From an uncultured Lachnospiraceae bacterium (lineage in GTDB: Bacteria; Bacillota; Clostridia; Lachnospirales; Lachnospiraceae): 64,000 nt of DNA. Position numbers and translations under genes: made by a program. Location of the stretch: NCBI GenBank assembly GCA_910579865.1, contig CAJTXA010000003.1:139386-203385 (forward strand). The letters are read 5' to 3'. Shown in pieces: positions 26,589 through 35,850 of this stretch (positions are counted from its first letter, which is position 1; each line of letters begins with the position of its first letter). The notes beneath the pieces are model-generated. The model saw only the letters and a list, made by a program, of their open reading frames with translations. It was not told the origin of the DNA and searched no databases.

Positions 26589-27779
26589 TTAATTTAACTT
26601 TTCAAGGATCGAATTTCCAATTGTTCCTTCTGGCATTTTTATGCCAAAGTTATCTGTAATCGTTGCTCCAATCACTGCAAAAGTATTACTATCCTCTAGT
26701 TTTCCATAACCTTTCATAGAAGGAGAATAAGCAATAAATGGTACTTTTTCTCTTGTATGGTCTGTTCCAGTATGAGTAGGATCATTTCCATGATCCGCAG
26801 TAATAATGATTAAATCATCATCATTCATAAGCTTCATTAATTCGCCTAATTTTACATCAAATTTCTCAATTTCCTGTGCATAACCTTCTACATCTCTTCG
26901 ATGCCCCCATAAGGCATCAAAATCTACAAGATTCACATAACAAAGCCCAGTAAAATCTCTTTTTGCAATTTCAATTGTCTGCTCCATCCCATGAACGGAA
27001 CTTTTCGATTTATTCGACTCTGTAAGACCTTCTCCATCAAAAATATCAAAAATCTTTCCGACGGAAATCACATCATATCCTGCATCTTTTAATGCATTAA
27101 GTGCTGTTTTTCCATATGGTTTCAGCGCATAGTCATGACGATTGCTGGTTCTTTTAAATTCTCCTTTTTTCTTGCCAATATAAGGTCTTGCAATTACACG
27201 TCCTACTTTCCATTCATCTTTCATTGTAATTTCACGAGCAATTTCACAACAGCGGTATAATTCATCAAGACCAAATGTTTCTTCATTTCCGCATATTTGA
27301 AGGACAGAATCTGCTGAAGTATATACAATCATATGACCTGTAGCAATTTCTTCCTCTGCAAGTTCATCTAAAATTTCTGTACCACTCGCACTTTTATTGC
27401 CAATAATCACACGATTTGTTCTTTTCGAAAGCTCATCAAGCAGTTCTTTTGGAAATCCGGTTTCTGTAAAAGTCTGAAATGGCTTTGTAATATGAAGCCC
27501 CATCATCTCCCAATGACCTGTCATGGTATCTTTCCCTGTACTTGCTTCATATAAATATGCATAGTAACCCAAAGGTTTTTCGATTGCCTTTACTTGTTTT
27601 AGAGGGTGAAGGTTCGCTATTCCCATTTTCTGCAAATTTGGAATAACAAATTCTTCTCTACACTGTGAAATATGCCCTAAAGTATCCGTTCCAGCGTCTT
27701 TATAATCTGCTGCATCTGGTAATGCTCCTACTCCCAAAGAATCTATAACAATTGTAAAGATACGTTTATATTTTCCCAT
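26589..27779 (-). CDS. deoB: Phosphopentomutase DeoB
   Basis: 396 residues of the alkaline-phosphatase superfamily. The N-terminal metal-binding IVIDSLGVGALPDA, GKDTMTGHWEMMG with the phosphorylated Thr, and the C-terminal ADHGNDPTHTGTDHTRE metal site are all present. It converts (deoxy)ribose-1-phosphate to the 5-phosphate, linking PunA to DeoC. It overlaps the regulator gene upstream by 14 bases. Confidence 0.97.
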   Translation of the reverse strand: MGKYKRIFTIVIDSLGVGALPDAADYKDAGTDTLGHISQCREEFVIPNLQKMGIANLHPLKQVKAIEKPLGYYAYLYEASTGKDTMTGHWEMMGLHITKPFQTFTETGFPKELLDELSKRTNRVIIGNKSASGTEILDELAEEEIATGHMIVYTSADSVLQICGNEETFGLDELYRCCEIAREITMKDEWKVGRVIARPYIGKKKGEFKRTSNRHDYALKPYGKTALNALKDAGYDVISVGKIFDIFDGEGLTESNKSKSSVHGMEQTIEIAKRDFTGLCYVNLVDFDALWGHRRDVEGYAQEIEKFDVKLGELMKLMNDDDLIIITADHGNDPTHTGTDHTREKVPFIAYSPSMKGYGKLEDSNTFAVIGATITDNFGIKMPEGTIGNSILEKLN

Positions 27780-28509
27780 ATCGATTCCTTTCTTCTTTCT
27801 TTTTTAAACACTGTTCTAATTTTAAATACTGCTCATAAGAAATGCTGATTTTTCCATGTTCATTAGAAATAAGCTCTTTTTCTTCTAAAGACTTTATACT
27901 CCTTTGAAGACTTCGTATATTCACTCCAATTTTATCTGCCAATTCCCCCTGACTGATATTGACCTTTACTGTTTTTAAGCTCGTGTTCTGATTTGTTTCA
28001 TAAAACATTAATAAAAAATTCTCCAGCCTTTCCTGACAGGTCATAAATAAATACTCCCTATCTATTTTTCTCTCAAAGGTAATGGTCTGCAAAATATTTT
28101 TTAGTCTAAGGTATAAAGCATTTTCATCATGCTGAATCCAATACAAATAGCTGCTGGATGATATTTTTAGCAGTTTACACTCCTGTGTAGTATAGATAGA
28201 AACACAATAATCAGAACAATCTGTAAAAATTTCAAAATCTCCAACAATATACATCTTTGTAAAGTCCATAAAAGAATATACCTGTCCCATTTTTTTATAA
28301 TCCATCCCAATTACATGTCCCTGCAATATAATATATACCGTTTTACTTGGTTTTCCTGCTACCAAAAGACTTTCGTTTTTTTTCACTTTTGTATAAATCA
28401 TTTCCTTTGCGATTGCTTCTGGAATATATCGAAATAAATTCGCTAAATATTGTGCTCTATCTTGTGCTTCTTTTGATATAATTTCCAACAACTGCTGTTT
28501 TGATTCCAT
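27766..28509 (-). CDS. Crp/Fnr-family regulator of the nucleoside operon
   Basis: The 247-residue protein has a cyclic-nucleotide-binding-like domain (about 30-140, with VYIILQGHVIGMDYKKMGQ) and a C-terminal winged helix (about 165-235, LADKIGVNIRSLQRSIKSLE). The conserved Arg/Glu pair that binds cAMP in CRP is not evident, so the ligand may differ. The gene overlaps deoB by 14 bases and lies between punA and deoB, suggesting it controls nucleoside uptake and breakdown. Confidence 0.87.
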   Translation of the reverse strand: MESKQQLLEIISKEAQDRAQYLANLFRYIPEAIAKEMIYTKVKKNESLLVAGKPSKTVYIILQGHVIGMDYKKMGQVYSFMDFTKMYIVGDFEIFTDCSDYCVSIYTTQECKLLKISSSSYLYWIQHDENALYLRLKNILQTITFERKIDREYLFMTCQERLENFLLMFYETNQNTSLKTVKVNISQGELADKIGVNIRSLQRSIKSLEEKELISNEHGKISISYEQYLKLEQCLKKKEERNRYGKI

Positions 28510-28637
28510 TTTAAACCTCTACTTTAAATATCATTTTTTGAAAACACTGCTTTATAAATTTTCTTCGTTTAAAAAATTATTAGCCTATATGTATCTTAAA
28601 TTTACCAATCCAGATAGAATTCTAAGGAACATTTCGT

Positions 28638-29450
28638 TTACATACTAACAACAATCGTTGATACTAACTGTTTAAATAACTTAGAAATACGGTCTGCGGT
28701 TTCTTGTACTTCCTTATGGTTTAATTCTACTTTAGAAATTCCTGCTGCCATATTTGTTATACAAGAAATACCACATACCTCTATTCCCATATGACGTGCA
28801 GCCATAGCTTCACATGCAGTACTCATACCAACTGCATCTCCGCCCCAACTCTGTGCCATTTTTATTTCAGCCGGAGTTTCATAATTTGGACCTGTAAACT
28901 GTACATAAACACCTTCTTGTAATACAACACCACATTTTTGTGCACATGTTTTAATAACCTCCTGAAGGCGTTTGCTGTAAACTTCACTCATATCAGGGAA
29001 CCTTGTTCCAAGTTCTTCAATATTTGCTCCAATCAGAGGGCTTGGAACTGCTGTAGTAATATGATCGGTAATCATCATTAAATCTCCTGGTTTAAATTTA
29101 GGATTGCATCCGCCAGCAGCATTTGTTAAAAGAATCTTTTTTGCTCCCATCATTCCCATAAGACGTGTAGGAAGAACAACATCGGCCATCTGATATCCTT
29201 CATAATAATGTACACGCCCCTGCATAATAACAACCGGAGTTTTTTCAACATATCCAAATACAAAGCGTCCTGCATGGCCTTTTACAGTTGATATTGGAAA
29301 TCCCTCAATATCTGTGTAATCAATTGTGTCTGTAATATCAATCTCATTTGCAAAATCACCTAATCCCGAACCTAAAATCAAAGCTACATCTGGTTTAAAA
29401 TTTGTTCTCTCTCTTACACTTGCTAAACATTTCATTAACTTGTTATACAT
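28638..29450 (-). CDS. punA: Purine-nucleoside phosphorylase
   Basis: 270 residues of the trimeric PNP family 2: LILGSGLGDF (near 25), GRVHYYEGY (near 78-86), LLTNAAGGCNP (near 108) and FTGPNYETPAE (near 186). It cleaves purine (deoxy)nucleosides with phosphate, giving ribose-1-phosphate for DeoB. It is first in the salvage cluster, 128 bases before the Crp/Fnr gene, and may have its own promoter in the repeat-containing upstream region. Confidence 0.95.
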   Translation of the reverse strand: MYNKLMKCLASVRERTNFKPDVALILGSGLGDFANEIDITDTIDYTDIEGFPISTVKGHAGRFVFGYVEKTPVVIMQGRVHYYEGYQMADVVLPTRLMGMMGAKKILLTNAAGGCNPKFKPGDLMMITDHITTAVPSPLIGANIEELGTRFPDMSEVYSKRLQEVIKTCAQKCGVVLQEGVYVQFTGPNYETPAEIKMAQSWGGDAVGMSTACEAMAARHMGIEVCGISCITNMAAGISKVELNHKEVQETADRISKLFKQLVSTIVVSM

Positions 29451-29594
29451 ACGACACGTCCTCTCTTTTTTTATTTTTTCGATTTATTTGCAGAAAATAT
29501 ATTTTTCCTTCCACTATACTATTCTGCATAAAAATAAAGTTTTCCAACCTTATTTTTTTTACAATTTTACTTCCCTTTAAAAAATTTATTATAG

Positions 29595-29659
29595 ATATAA
29601 TACAAAATTTATCTCTACTTAAAAAATATGTTATAAATATAATACAAAATTTACCTCTA
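29595..29659. repeat. Two 23-bp direct repeats upstream of punA
   Basis: ATATAATACAAAATTTATCT at 29595 and ATATAATACAAAATTTACCT at 29637 start 23-base repeats that differ at one position and are spaced 42 bases apart, i.e. four helical turns. They are about 150-200 bases upstream of punA within a 420-base gap without a gene (29451-29871). They may be paired regulator sites, for instance for the Crp/Fnr protein, or duplicated promoters. Confidence 0.5.
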
Positions 29660-29820
29660 TTATAAAACGACATTTGTCATAATTTAATATTATTTTATCT
29701 TAGCATATTTCACAAATTTTTTCTCTGATTTTTATAAATTTTCACAGTATCTGCTTCTTTATTTCCCTTTCCTATCGCTTTTCATGCTAACTAATAGTCA
29801 CAATTTTTTGGTAAAAAAAG

Positions 29821-29856
29821 AAAAAAGCCTACTAAATTTTATCTGGTAGGCCTTTT
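29821..29856 (-). terminator. Terminator after the U32 peptidase-like gene
   Basis: GCCTAC (29827-29832) and GTAGGC (29846-29851) form the core stem, extended by A/T pairs, with a long T-run on the minus strand. Confidence 0.8.
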
Positions 29857-29871
29857 CTCTTACTTTTTCTA

Positions 29872-31095
29872 TTATCCTTCTTTTCGCCTAAGAATATCAA
29901 ATTCCTCCAATTCACAGCCCAAATCTACAAAAATCACCTGTTTTGGGTGAGGACAGCTTTCTATAGGAACTCCTGTCTCATCCCAAATCCCTTTAACAGA
30001 AACCAATTGATTTTCACCACTTGGTTTCATAACTTCAATCTGTTCTCCAATTGAAAATTTATTCCTCTGCTCCAACCGATAACGTCCTTTTCTACATTCT
30101 CCAATCATTCCTAGATACGTATATTCCTTCTGGTACGTATTACTATCGTAGATTTGTGCTTCTTTATCTGGTTTTCCAAAGAAAAATCCTGTTGTAAACT
30201 GACGATTTATACATTTTGCAATTTCTTGTCGATAAAAAGGAAGCCGTTCCTGATAATAGGCTGGACTTTTTTTATAATCTTCTATTGCCAATCGATAGGT
30301 CCGTGCTACAACCGCAACATAAAGTGCGGTTTTCATCCGTCCTTCAATCTTAAAACTGTCAATTCCTGCTTCCATTAATTCTGGAATATGCTCAATCATA
30401 CATAAATCCTTTGAATTAAAAATATAGGTACCTCGTTCATTTTCAAACACCGGCATATACTCTCCTGGCCGTGTCTCTTCCATTAAAGCATAATTCCATC
30501 GGCATGGATGTGTACAAGCTCCTTGATTCGCATCCCTTCCAGTCAAAAAACTACTTAATAGGCATCTTCCAGAATACGAGATACACATTGCTCCATGTAT
30601 AAATGTTTCGATCTCTAACTCATCTGGTATCTGTTCTCGTATCTCCTTGATCTCTTGAATAGAAAGCTCTCTAGCAGAAACGACTCGTTTTGCCCCTTGT
30701 TGATACCAAAACAAATATGTGCCATAATTTGTATTATTTGCCTGTGTACTAATATGAATCTCCATTTCTGGAAGAATTTCTTTTGCAATTACAAATACGG
30801 CTGGATCAGATATAATCAACGCATCTGGTTGAATTTCTTTTAATTCTTTAAAATACGCTTTTACTCCTTCTAAATCCCGATTATGTGCCAAAATATTTGC
30901 TGTTACATATACTTTAGCTCCATGTGCATGTGCAAAAGTAATTCCTTCCTTCATCTCCTCCAAAGAAAAATTTTTTGCATTTGCTCGAAGTCCAAATGCT
31001 TCTCCTCCAATATATACTGCATCTGCTCCATAGATAACCGCTACCTTTAACACTTCCAAGCTACTTGCAGGCAACAGCAATTCTGTTTTTCTCAT
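29872..31095 (-). CDS. trhP: U32-family protein, likely tRNA U34 hydroxylation protein TrhP
   Basis: The 407-residue protein matches the U32 peptidase-like family, with the cysteine-rich signature around GAMCISYSGRCLLSSF and GACTHPCRW (about 165-200). Characterised homologues (YrrN/YrrO of B. subtilis, TrhP of E. coli) hydroxylate the wobble uridine of certain tRNAs, using prephenate-derived chemistry and likely an Fe-S cluster, rather than cutting protein. The start ATGA overlaps the stop of trmR, the methyltransferase that acts next. B. subtilis has two such genes here; this window has one. Confidence 0.8.
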   Translation of the reverse strand: MRKTELLLPASSLEVLKVAVIYGADAVYIGGEAFGLRANAKNFSLEEMKEGITFAHAHGAKVYVTANILAHNRDLEGVKAYFKELKEIQPDALIISDPAVFVIAKEILPEMEIHISTQANNTNYGTYLFWYQQGAKRVVSARELSIQEIKEIREQIPDELEIETFIHGAMCISYSGRCLLSSFLTGRDANQGACTHPCRWNYALMEETRPGEYMPVFENERGTYIFNSKDLCMIEHIPELMEAGIDSFKIEGRMKTALYVAVVARTYRLAIEDYKKSPAYYQERLPFYRQEIAKCINRQFTTGFFFGKPDKEAQIYDSNTYQKEYTYLGMIGECRKGRYRLEQRNKFSIGEQIEVMKPSGENQLVSVKGIWDETGVPIESCPHPKQVIFVDLGCELEEFDILRRKEG

Positions 31096-31754
31096 TTCTT
31101 TTCCTCATTTCCAGTTATTTTCACACTGACTGTCATACCATCTCCTATTGGTAAAATCGATGTTTCCAAATCTTTCCTATGTGTTAATTCATATAAATAG
31201 TCTCTCATTCGAGAATGAATCGTCCGGTTTCTTCGTGTTACACAATAACGAGACTCAATAATTTCTCCATCCTGTAGTACATTATCTGAAATTAAAACTC
31301 CGCCAGAAGAAAGAAGACGCATCACTGCTGGAAGAAAATGAATATATTGTCCCTTTGCAGCATCCATAAAAATCAAATCGTAACTACCCTCTAATTGTTC
31401 TAAAATTTCAAATGCATCTCCTTCTAACAGGGTAATCTCTTCTTCCTTCCCTGCCAGACGGAAATTTTCTTTTGCAACTGGTATTCTTTTTTCATATTTT
31501 TCTATTGTAGTAATATAACACCCCTTTGGCATTACTTCACTCATTAAAAGAGCTGAATAGCCAACTGCTGTTCCTACTTCTAAAATCGATTTTGGCTGCT
31601 TTAATTGAATCAATACCTTTAATAAATGCTCTGCTTCTTGTCGAATAATTGGAATTTCTTCTAATAATGCCTGTCTGCGAAGTTGATTAAGAAAATTACT
31701 ATTTCCAATATCCAAAGAATTTATATATGTGGTAATTCGTTCCTCTACTATCAT
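31092..31754 (-). CDS. trmR: SAM-dependent O-methyltransferase, likely tRNA 5-hydroxyuridine methyltransferase TrmR
   Basis: 220 residues of the catechol-O-methyltransferase-like family 3: LEVGTAVGYSALLMSE (near 59-75) binds SAM and IFMDAAKGQY (near 125) holds the metal-binding Asp. The position between an mltG-like gene and the U32 gene is the same as yrrM (trmR) in B. subtilis. There it methylates 5-hydroxyuridine-34 to 5-methoxyuridine. The assignment relies on gene order plus family. Confidence 0.8.
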   Translation of the reverse strand: MIVEERITTYINSLDIGNSNFLNQLRRQALLEEIPIIRQEAEHLLKVLIQLKQPKSILEVGTAVGYSALLMSEVMPKGCYITTIEKYEKRIPVAKENFRLAGKEEEITLLEGDAFEILEQLEGSYDLIFMDAAKGQYIHFLPAVMRLLSSGGVLISDNVLQDGEIIESRYCVTRRNRTIHSRMRDYLYELTHRKDLETSILPIGDGMTVSVKITGNEEKK

Positions 31755-31800
31755 AACTTATAACCTCTATCTAACCCCTAGATTGACATTCTGCTTTCTA

Positions 31801-32166
31801 TTATGAGGTCACTGGCTTTTCTGATAGAATTCCTAACATTTCTTCTGATGTCATAGAAGTATTCAATGTATAAGTGCCAGAATGTAACTCCGCCTTATAG
31901 AGTTTTGCTTGTATAAAAAATATATAAGCATTTGTAATCAATCCCTTTTCCTCTAGGCGCTTCCCTACCTCTAAATCAGAATCATTTTCTTCTACAATTA
32001 CAATCATATCCTTTCCTGGCTGCTGTGAAATTGGAGTTGGATGAAAAACCTGTAATCCAAACTGATATGCATCCTGAGAAATCTGACCTACCATTACTGC
32101 CACTAACACAACTACAATCATCTTTAATGAGATAGAAATTACAGCTCCTGCTATTTTTCTTACCAT
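31801..32166 (-). CDS. Short MltG/YceG-like membrane protein without the lyase core
   Basis: 121 residues. One membrane segment (about 10-28) is followed by a small extracellular LysM/YceG-N-like module (VIVEENDSDLEVGKRLEEKGLI, FFIQAKLYK, LHSGTYTLNTSMTSEEMLGIL). Full MltG proteins are over 300 residues and carry a catalytic Glu in a C-terminal domain; that domain is absent here. The site matches yrrL (mltG) upstream of trmR in B. subtilis, so this looks like a reduced orthologue, perhaps a regulator or scaffold in peptidoglycan synthesis. Confidence 0.7.
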   Translation of the reverse strand: MVRKIAGAVISISLKMIVVVLVAVMVGQISQDAYQFGLQVFHPTPISQQPGKDMIVIVEENDSDLEVGKRLEEKGLITNAYIFFIQAKLYKAELHSGTYTLNTSMTSEEMLGILSEKPVTS

Positions 32167-32187
32167 TTGTTCTCGTCCCTTCTTCTA

Positions 32188-32532
32188 TCAGAAAAATTCC
32201 ACTCCCAAATCAATTGACTCATAAATCACTTCATTGATCTGCTGCAAAAGCCGACATAAATCCAGCTCATGCTGTAAAAAATCCTCTACACGCCCATCTC
32301 TTCGAAGCAGTTCAAATTCTGCTGCTGCTTCTTCTAATTTATGCTTTTGTTCTTGATGATTATTTCCGTTTTGCAAAATAAATGTTGTCTTTCGAAGTTC
32401 ATTTACTCTTTTATAAAGTTCTGTATCTTCCCTTAAAATCTGTATATACTTTTGATGGTTTTGGTATTCCTCACTTTTAAAGATTGCCTCTCTTAATTCT
32501 CTCGCCTTGTTCTCAATGCCTCTATCCATCAC
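32188..32532 (-). CDS. YlbF/YmcA-family protein
   Basis: 114 residues, almost entirely helical, with the family pattern in ELREAIFKSEEYQNHQKYIQ and VEDFLQHELDLCRLLQQIN. YlbF and YmcA form a complex with YaaT in B. subtilis that directs RNase Y. This gene lies 24 bases after the RNase J gene, which fits a role in mRNA turnover. Which paralogue it is cannot be decided here. Confidence 0.8.
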   Translation of the reverse strand: MMDRGIENKARELREAIFKSEEYQNHQKYIQILREDTELYKRVNELRKTTFILQNGNNHQEQKHKLEEAAAEFELLRRDGRVEDFLQHELDLCRLLQQINEVIYESIDLGVEFF

Positions 32533-32556
32533 TTTTTGCTCCTCCCTTTAAAGCCT

Positions 32557-34224
32557 TTACTCTACTTCCATGATAATCGGGAGAATAATCGGATTGCGTT
32601 TCATTCTTTTCCACAAAAAATCATTTAAACTTTCTTTAATAATATTTTTAATCTTTCCCCAGTCCGAAACATTTCTTCCCAGGCAATCCTCTACTGCATC
32701 CATTACAATTTTATGCGCTTCCTCCATCAAATCCTCCGATTCTCTAACATAGACAAATCCACGAGATACTATATCTGGCCCTGCAAGTAATTGATTGCTA
32801 TATTTTTCCAATGTTAGTACCACTATTATAATACCATTTTCTGATAGGTTTTGTCTATCCCGAAGTACAATATTTCCTACATCTCCAACCCCAAGTCCAT
32901 CTACAAAAATTCCGCCAGTCTGCACCCGACCTGTAATACCGCCACGTTCTTCTCCTAATTCTAGTACGTCTCCATTCATCAAAATAAAAATATTCTCTTT
33001 TGGAATCCCCAAACTATTTACAATCTCTGCCTGCTCTTTTAAATGTCGAAATTCTCCATGTACTGGAATAGCATACTTTGGTCGTACTAACGAATAAATC
33101 AATTTAATTTCTTCCTGACAAGCATGTCCCGATACATGAGTATCTTGAAAAATCACTTTTGCCCCTTTCATTGATAATTCATTAATAACCTTTGAAACAG
33201 CCTTTTCATTGCCAGGAATTGGAGTAGAACTTAAAATCACTACATCATTTGGCTTTATTGTCACTTTTCTATGAATGGAAGAAGCCATTCTTGACAGTGC
33301 TGCCATAGACTCTCCCTGACTTCCTGTTGTAATTAAAACAAGCTGCTCATCCGAATAATTTCTCATATTTTCAATATCAATTAATGTATCTTCTGGTATA
33401 TTAATATAGCCAAGCTCACTTGCTGTTCCAATTACATTTACCATACTTCTTCCTTCAATTACTACTTTTCTTCCATATTTATTTGCAGAATTTACAATCT
33501 GTTGTACTCGATCCACATTAGAAGCAAACGTTGCTACAATAATTCGATTACTTGTATGTTCTGAAAAAATATTGTCAAATGTTCTTCCCACGGTGCGCTC
33601 TGACATAGTAAATCCTGGACGGATTGCATTTGTACTGTCACACATCAAGGCCAATACACCTTTTTTCCCAATTTCTCCAAAACGCTGCAAATCAATCATA
33701 TCACCAAATACTGGTGTATAATCTACCTTGAAATCACCCGTATGAATTAAAATTCCTGCTGGCGTATAAATCGCTAATGCAGCAGCATCTGCAATACTGT
33801 GATTGGTGCGGATAAACTCAATGCGAAAGCATCCTAAATTAATGGACTGACCATGTTTTACTACTTTTCGTTTGGTATTTTTCATTAAATTATGCTCTTT
33901 TAATTTATGCTCAATCAGTCCCATCGTTAATTTTGTTGCATAAATTGGTGCGCAAATTTCTTTTAGCACATAGGGCAAAGCCCCAATATGATCCTCATGT
34001 CCATGTGTAATCACAAATCCTTTTACTTTTGTAATATTTTCTCTTAAATAAGTGATATCAGGAATCACCAAATCAATTCCTAACATATCATCACTTGGAA
34101 AAGACATTCCACAGTCCACAACAATAATACTATCTTCAAATTCAATAATAGTCATATTCATTCCAATTGCTTCTAGTCCTCCCAATGGAATAATCTTCAC
34201 TCTTGAATGATTTTCATTTTTCAA
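32557..34224 (-). CDS. rnj: Ribonuclease J
   Basis: About 555 residues: a metallo-beta-lactamase core with THGHEDHIGALPY (near 75-87), a beta-CASP insertion and a C-terminal domain. RNase J is a 5'-3' exonuclease and endonuclease in mRNA decay. I choose the TTG at 34224 (LKNENHSR) because AGGAGG is 8 bases upstream. The in-frame GTG at 34233 overlaps the ribosome site itself. Confidence 0.95.
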   Translation of the reverse strand: MKNENHSRVKIIPLGGLEAIGMNMTIIEFEDSIIVVDCGMSFPSDDMLGIDLVIPDITYLRENITKVKGFVITHGHEDHIGALPYVLKEICAPIYATKLTMGLIEHKLKEHNLMKNTKRKVVKHGQSINLGCFRIEFIRTNHSIADAAALAIYTPAGILIHTGDFKVDYTPVFGDMIDLQRFGEIGKKGVLALMCDSTNAIRPGFTMSERTVGRTFDNIFSEHTSNRIIVATFASNVDRVQQIVNSANKYGRKVVIEGRSMVNVIGTASELGYINIPEDTLIDIENMRNYSDEQLVLITTGSQGESMAALSRMASSIHRKVTIKPNDVVILSSTPIPGNEKAVSKVINELSMKGAKVIFQDTHVSGHACQEEIKLIYSLVRPKYAIPVHGEFRHLKEQAEIVNSLGIPKENIFILMNGDVLELGEERGGITGRVQTGGIFVDGLGVGDVGNIVLRDRQNLSENGIIIVVLTLEKYSNQLLAGPDIVSRGFVYVRESEDLMEEAHKIVMDAVEDCLGRNVSDWGKIKNIIKESLNDFLWKRMKRNPIILPIIMEVE

Positions 34225-34423
34225 GCACAGCACCTCCTGTATGATATTTATTTCTGCTTTCTATGTTCTGTCCTTATCACCAGTACAAATGCCACTCTTA
34301 AATAAACTTCCTAATAAAATTGTTGTGTAAACAGTTCTTTCTTCCTATCTAAAAGATTCTTGTGCACTCGAAGTTTTTCTACAAAAATTAAGCTTTACAT
34401 TTGTAACGTGTTTTCAACAGAAC

Positions 34424-34690
34424 CTACTCCGTTTCAAGTTCAATATTTTCCAAAAGTTCAGAAAATATCGCTGAAACGGCTTCTCTTTCTGTATCGTCCT
34501 CCACCATAATATAAGCGGCTTCTTTATCGGATTCCTCCGATACGTCCTTTAATATATAAGCTTCTGCTTCTTCTTTTTCAGAATCTTCTGTAACTAATAA
34601 ATAATTTTTTCCACGAAATTTTGTCTCTTCTACAATATAAAACTCAACTTCTTCTCCTGTTTCTGATACATTAAACACTATCTTTTCCAA
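34424..34690 (-). CDS. DUF1292 family protein
   Basis: 88 residues beginning (L)EKIVFNVSETGEEVEFYI, the normal start of DUF1292 proteins (YrzB in B. subtilis). TTG at 34690 is preceded by GGAG 7 bases upstream, better than an upstream start at 34723. The protein is very acidic. Function unknown. It lies between ruvX and the RNase J gene in the conserved ireB-ruvX-DUF1292 order. Confidence 0.85.
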   Translation of the reverse strand: MEKIVFNVSETGEEVEFYIVEETKFRGKNYLLVTEDSEKEEAEAYILKDVSEESDKEAAYIMVEDDTEREAVSAIFSELLENIELETE

Positions 34691-34737
34691 AATTTTTCTC
34701 CGTTTCTTTATTAGCAAAGGCAAAACTTGTAGATGGG

Positions 34738-35169
34738 TTATGCCTCTTTTTTTATTGCATCCAAATATTCCTGCAGAATCAATACAGCTGCCAACATATC
34801 TACATACTTTTTTCTGCTTTCCCTCTTCTTCATACCAACCTCATCCATCCATTCCTCAGCAGCAACTGTAGTTAAACGCTCATCCCACAATATCACTTCT
34901 AATCCTGTTCTTCTTTCCAATATTTCCTTAAATTCCAGTGTTTTTTCACAACGAATTCCTTCTGTCCCATCCATATTTTTAGGATAGCCTAATACAATTT
35001 TTTCTACTTTATATTCTTTTATCAATGTCTCCAAACGAGCCAGCGTCTGTCTTAATTTCTCTTCTCTTTCCCTACGAACAATTTCTATGCCTTGTGCAGT
35101 AAGTAAAAGAGCGTCACTTATAGCAACGCCAACTGTTTTGGAGCCATAATCAAGGCCCATTATTCTCAT
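34738..35169 (-). CDS. ruvX: Holliday-junction resolvase-like protein RuvX (YqgF)
   Basis: 143 residues from ATG 35169 (MRIMGLDYGSKTVGVA), preceded by GGAG. An earlier TTG at 35187 is unlikely. The RNase H fold is visible with the first Asp in LDYGSKTVG, Glu in VLGYPKNMDG/EKIVLG context, and Asp in LWDERLTTVAAEEWM. Homologues act on 16S rRNA precursor 5' ends and possibly on branched DNA. Confidence 0.93.
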   Translation of the reverse strand: MRIMGLDYGSKTVGVAISDALLLTAQGIEIVRREREEKLRQTLARLETLIKEYKVEKIVLGYPKNMDGTEGIRCEKTLEFKEILERRTGLEVILWDERLTTVAAEEWMDEVGMKKRESRKKYVDMLAAVLILQEYLDAIKKEA

Positions 35170-35202
35170 ACGTTCTCCAGTCCTCAAGTACCTGTCAGGA
35201 TT

Positions 35203-35472
35203 CTATCTGCCCTGCAATCTGTTCTGAATATAGTACTGTAATGCCTCTTCTAACAACTCATCACGTTCTACCTTCATAATCAGACTGCGTGCACCTTTAT
35301 GACTTGTGATATAAGTAGGATCTCCAGACATAATATAGCCCACAATCTGGCTGACTGGATCATAGCCTTTTTCTGTTAGTGCTTCATATACACTTTCCAA
35401 TATGTCACACACTTCCAGTTGTGGTTCCTGTGCCACCTTAAAATATTGTGTATTATTTAAATTACTTTGCAT
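35203..35472 (-). CDS. ireB: IreB family regulatory phosphoprotein (UPF0297)
   Basis: 89 residues from ATG 35472 (MQSNLNNTQYFKV). The conserved core KGYDPVSQIVGYIMSGDPTY and the end EALQYYIQNRL define the IreB family. In enterococci it is phosphorylated on a Thr by the PASTA kinase IreK and restrains cephalosporin resistance. First gene of the ireB-ruvX-DUF1292 cluster; a promoter lies at 35525-35553. Confidence 0.93.
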   Translation of the reverse strand: MQSNLNNTQYFKVAQEPQLEVCDILESVYEALTEKGYDPVSQIVGYIMSGDPTYITSHKGARSLIMKVERDELLEEALQYYIQNRLQGR

Positions 35473-35524
35473 CTTTATCGTCCCCAAGTCACTTCTTAAT
35501 TTTCCGTATCATTCTGCTGTTCTT

Positions 35525-35553
35525 ATTTTAATATAATTTTTTCCATTCGGCAA
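35525..35553 (-). promoter_or_regulatory. Promoter of the ireB operon
   Basis: TTGCCG (35548-35553) and TAAAAT (35525-35530) on the minus strand with a 17-base spacer, about 55 bases upstream of ireB. Confidence 0.5.
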
Positions 35554-35589
35554 GTCTTTTATCTTATTTTGTAAATATTTCTTATATGA

Positions 35590-35850
35590 CAGTTGACACT
35601 CCCCATGCCTAAAGGCAGGGGATTCTTGGTGGCTTGCCAAATATATTGGCTGACCAGTTCATTTCGGATAGGTCATACCCCAAGTTAGGGCTATGTCATT
35701 AGCCCTCGTAGAGCAGAACATATCGTTCTCTACGCAGTTTGTCTGTTACCAACAAACTCAGTTGAGCTGCAGATATTCCTAGCACCTAAAAGGTCTCTAT
35801 GGATATGGAATCCACATTCACAAGTATAATCTCTGTCATTCGCATGATGG
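35590..35850 (-). ncRNA. Predicted omega (reRNA) guide RNA of TnpB
   Basis: In IS605 elements TnpB is guided by an RNA made from the 3' end of tnpB through the right end, with the flanking host DNA as guide. Here that RNA would run from within the tnpB 3' end to the hairpin at 35601-35621 and into the flank below about 35590. The prediction rests on family knowledge; start and guide register are not determined. Confidence 0.4.

Noticed and set aside
29443..29673. 76-codon minus-strand frame upstream of punA
   Set aside because: Its composition follows the AT-rich direct repeats, the start has no ribosome site and it runs into the punA start.
34738..34987. Plus-strand frame within ruvX
   Set aside because: Shadow of a conserved gene in a conserved cluster.
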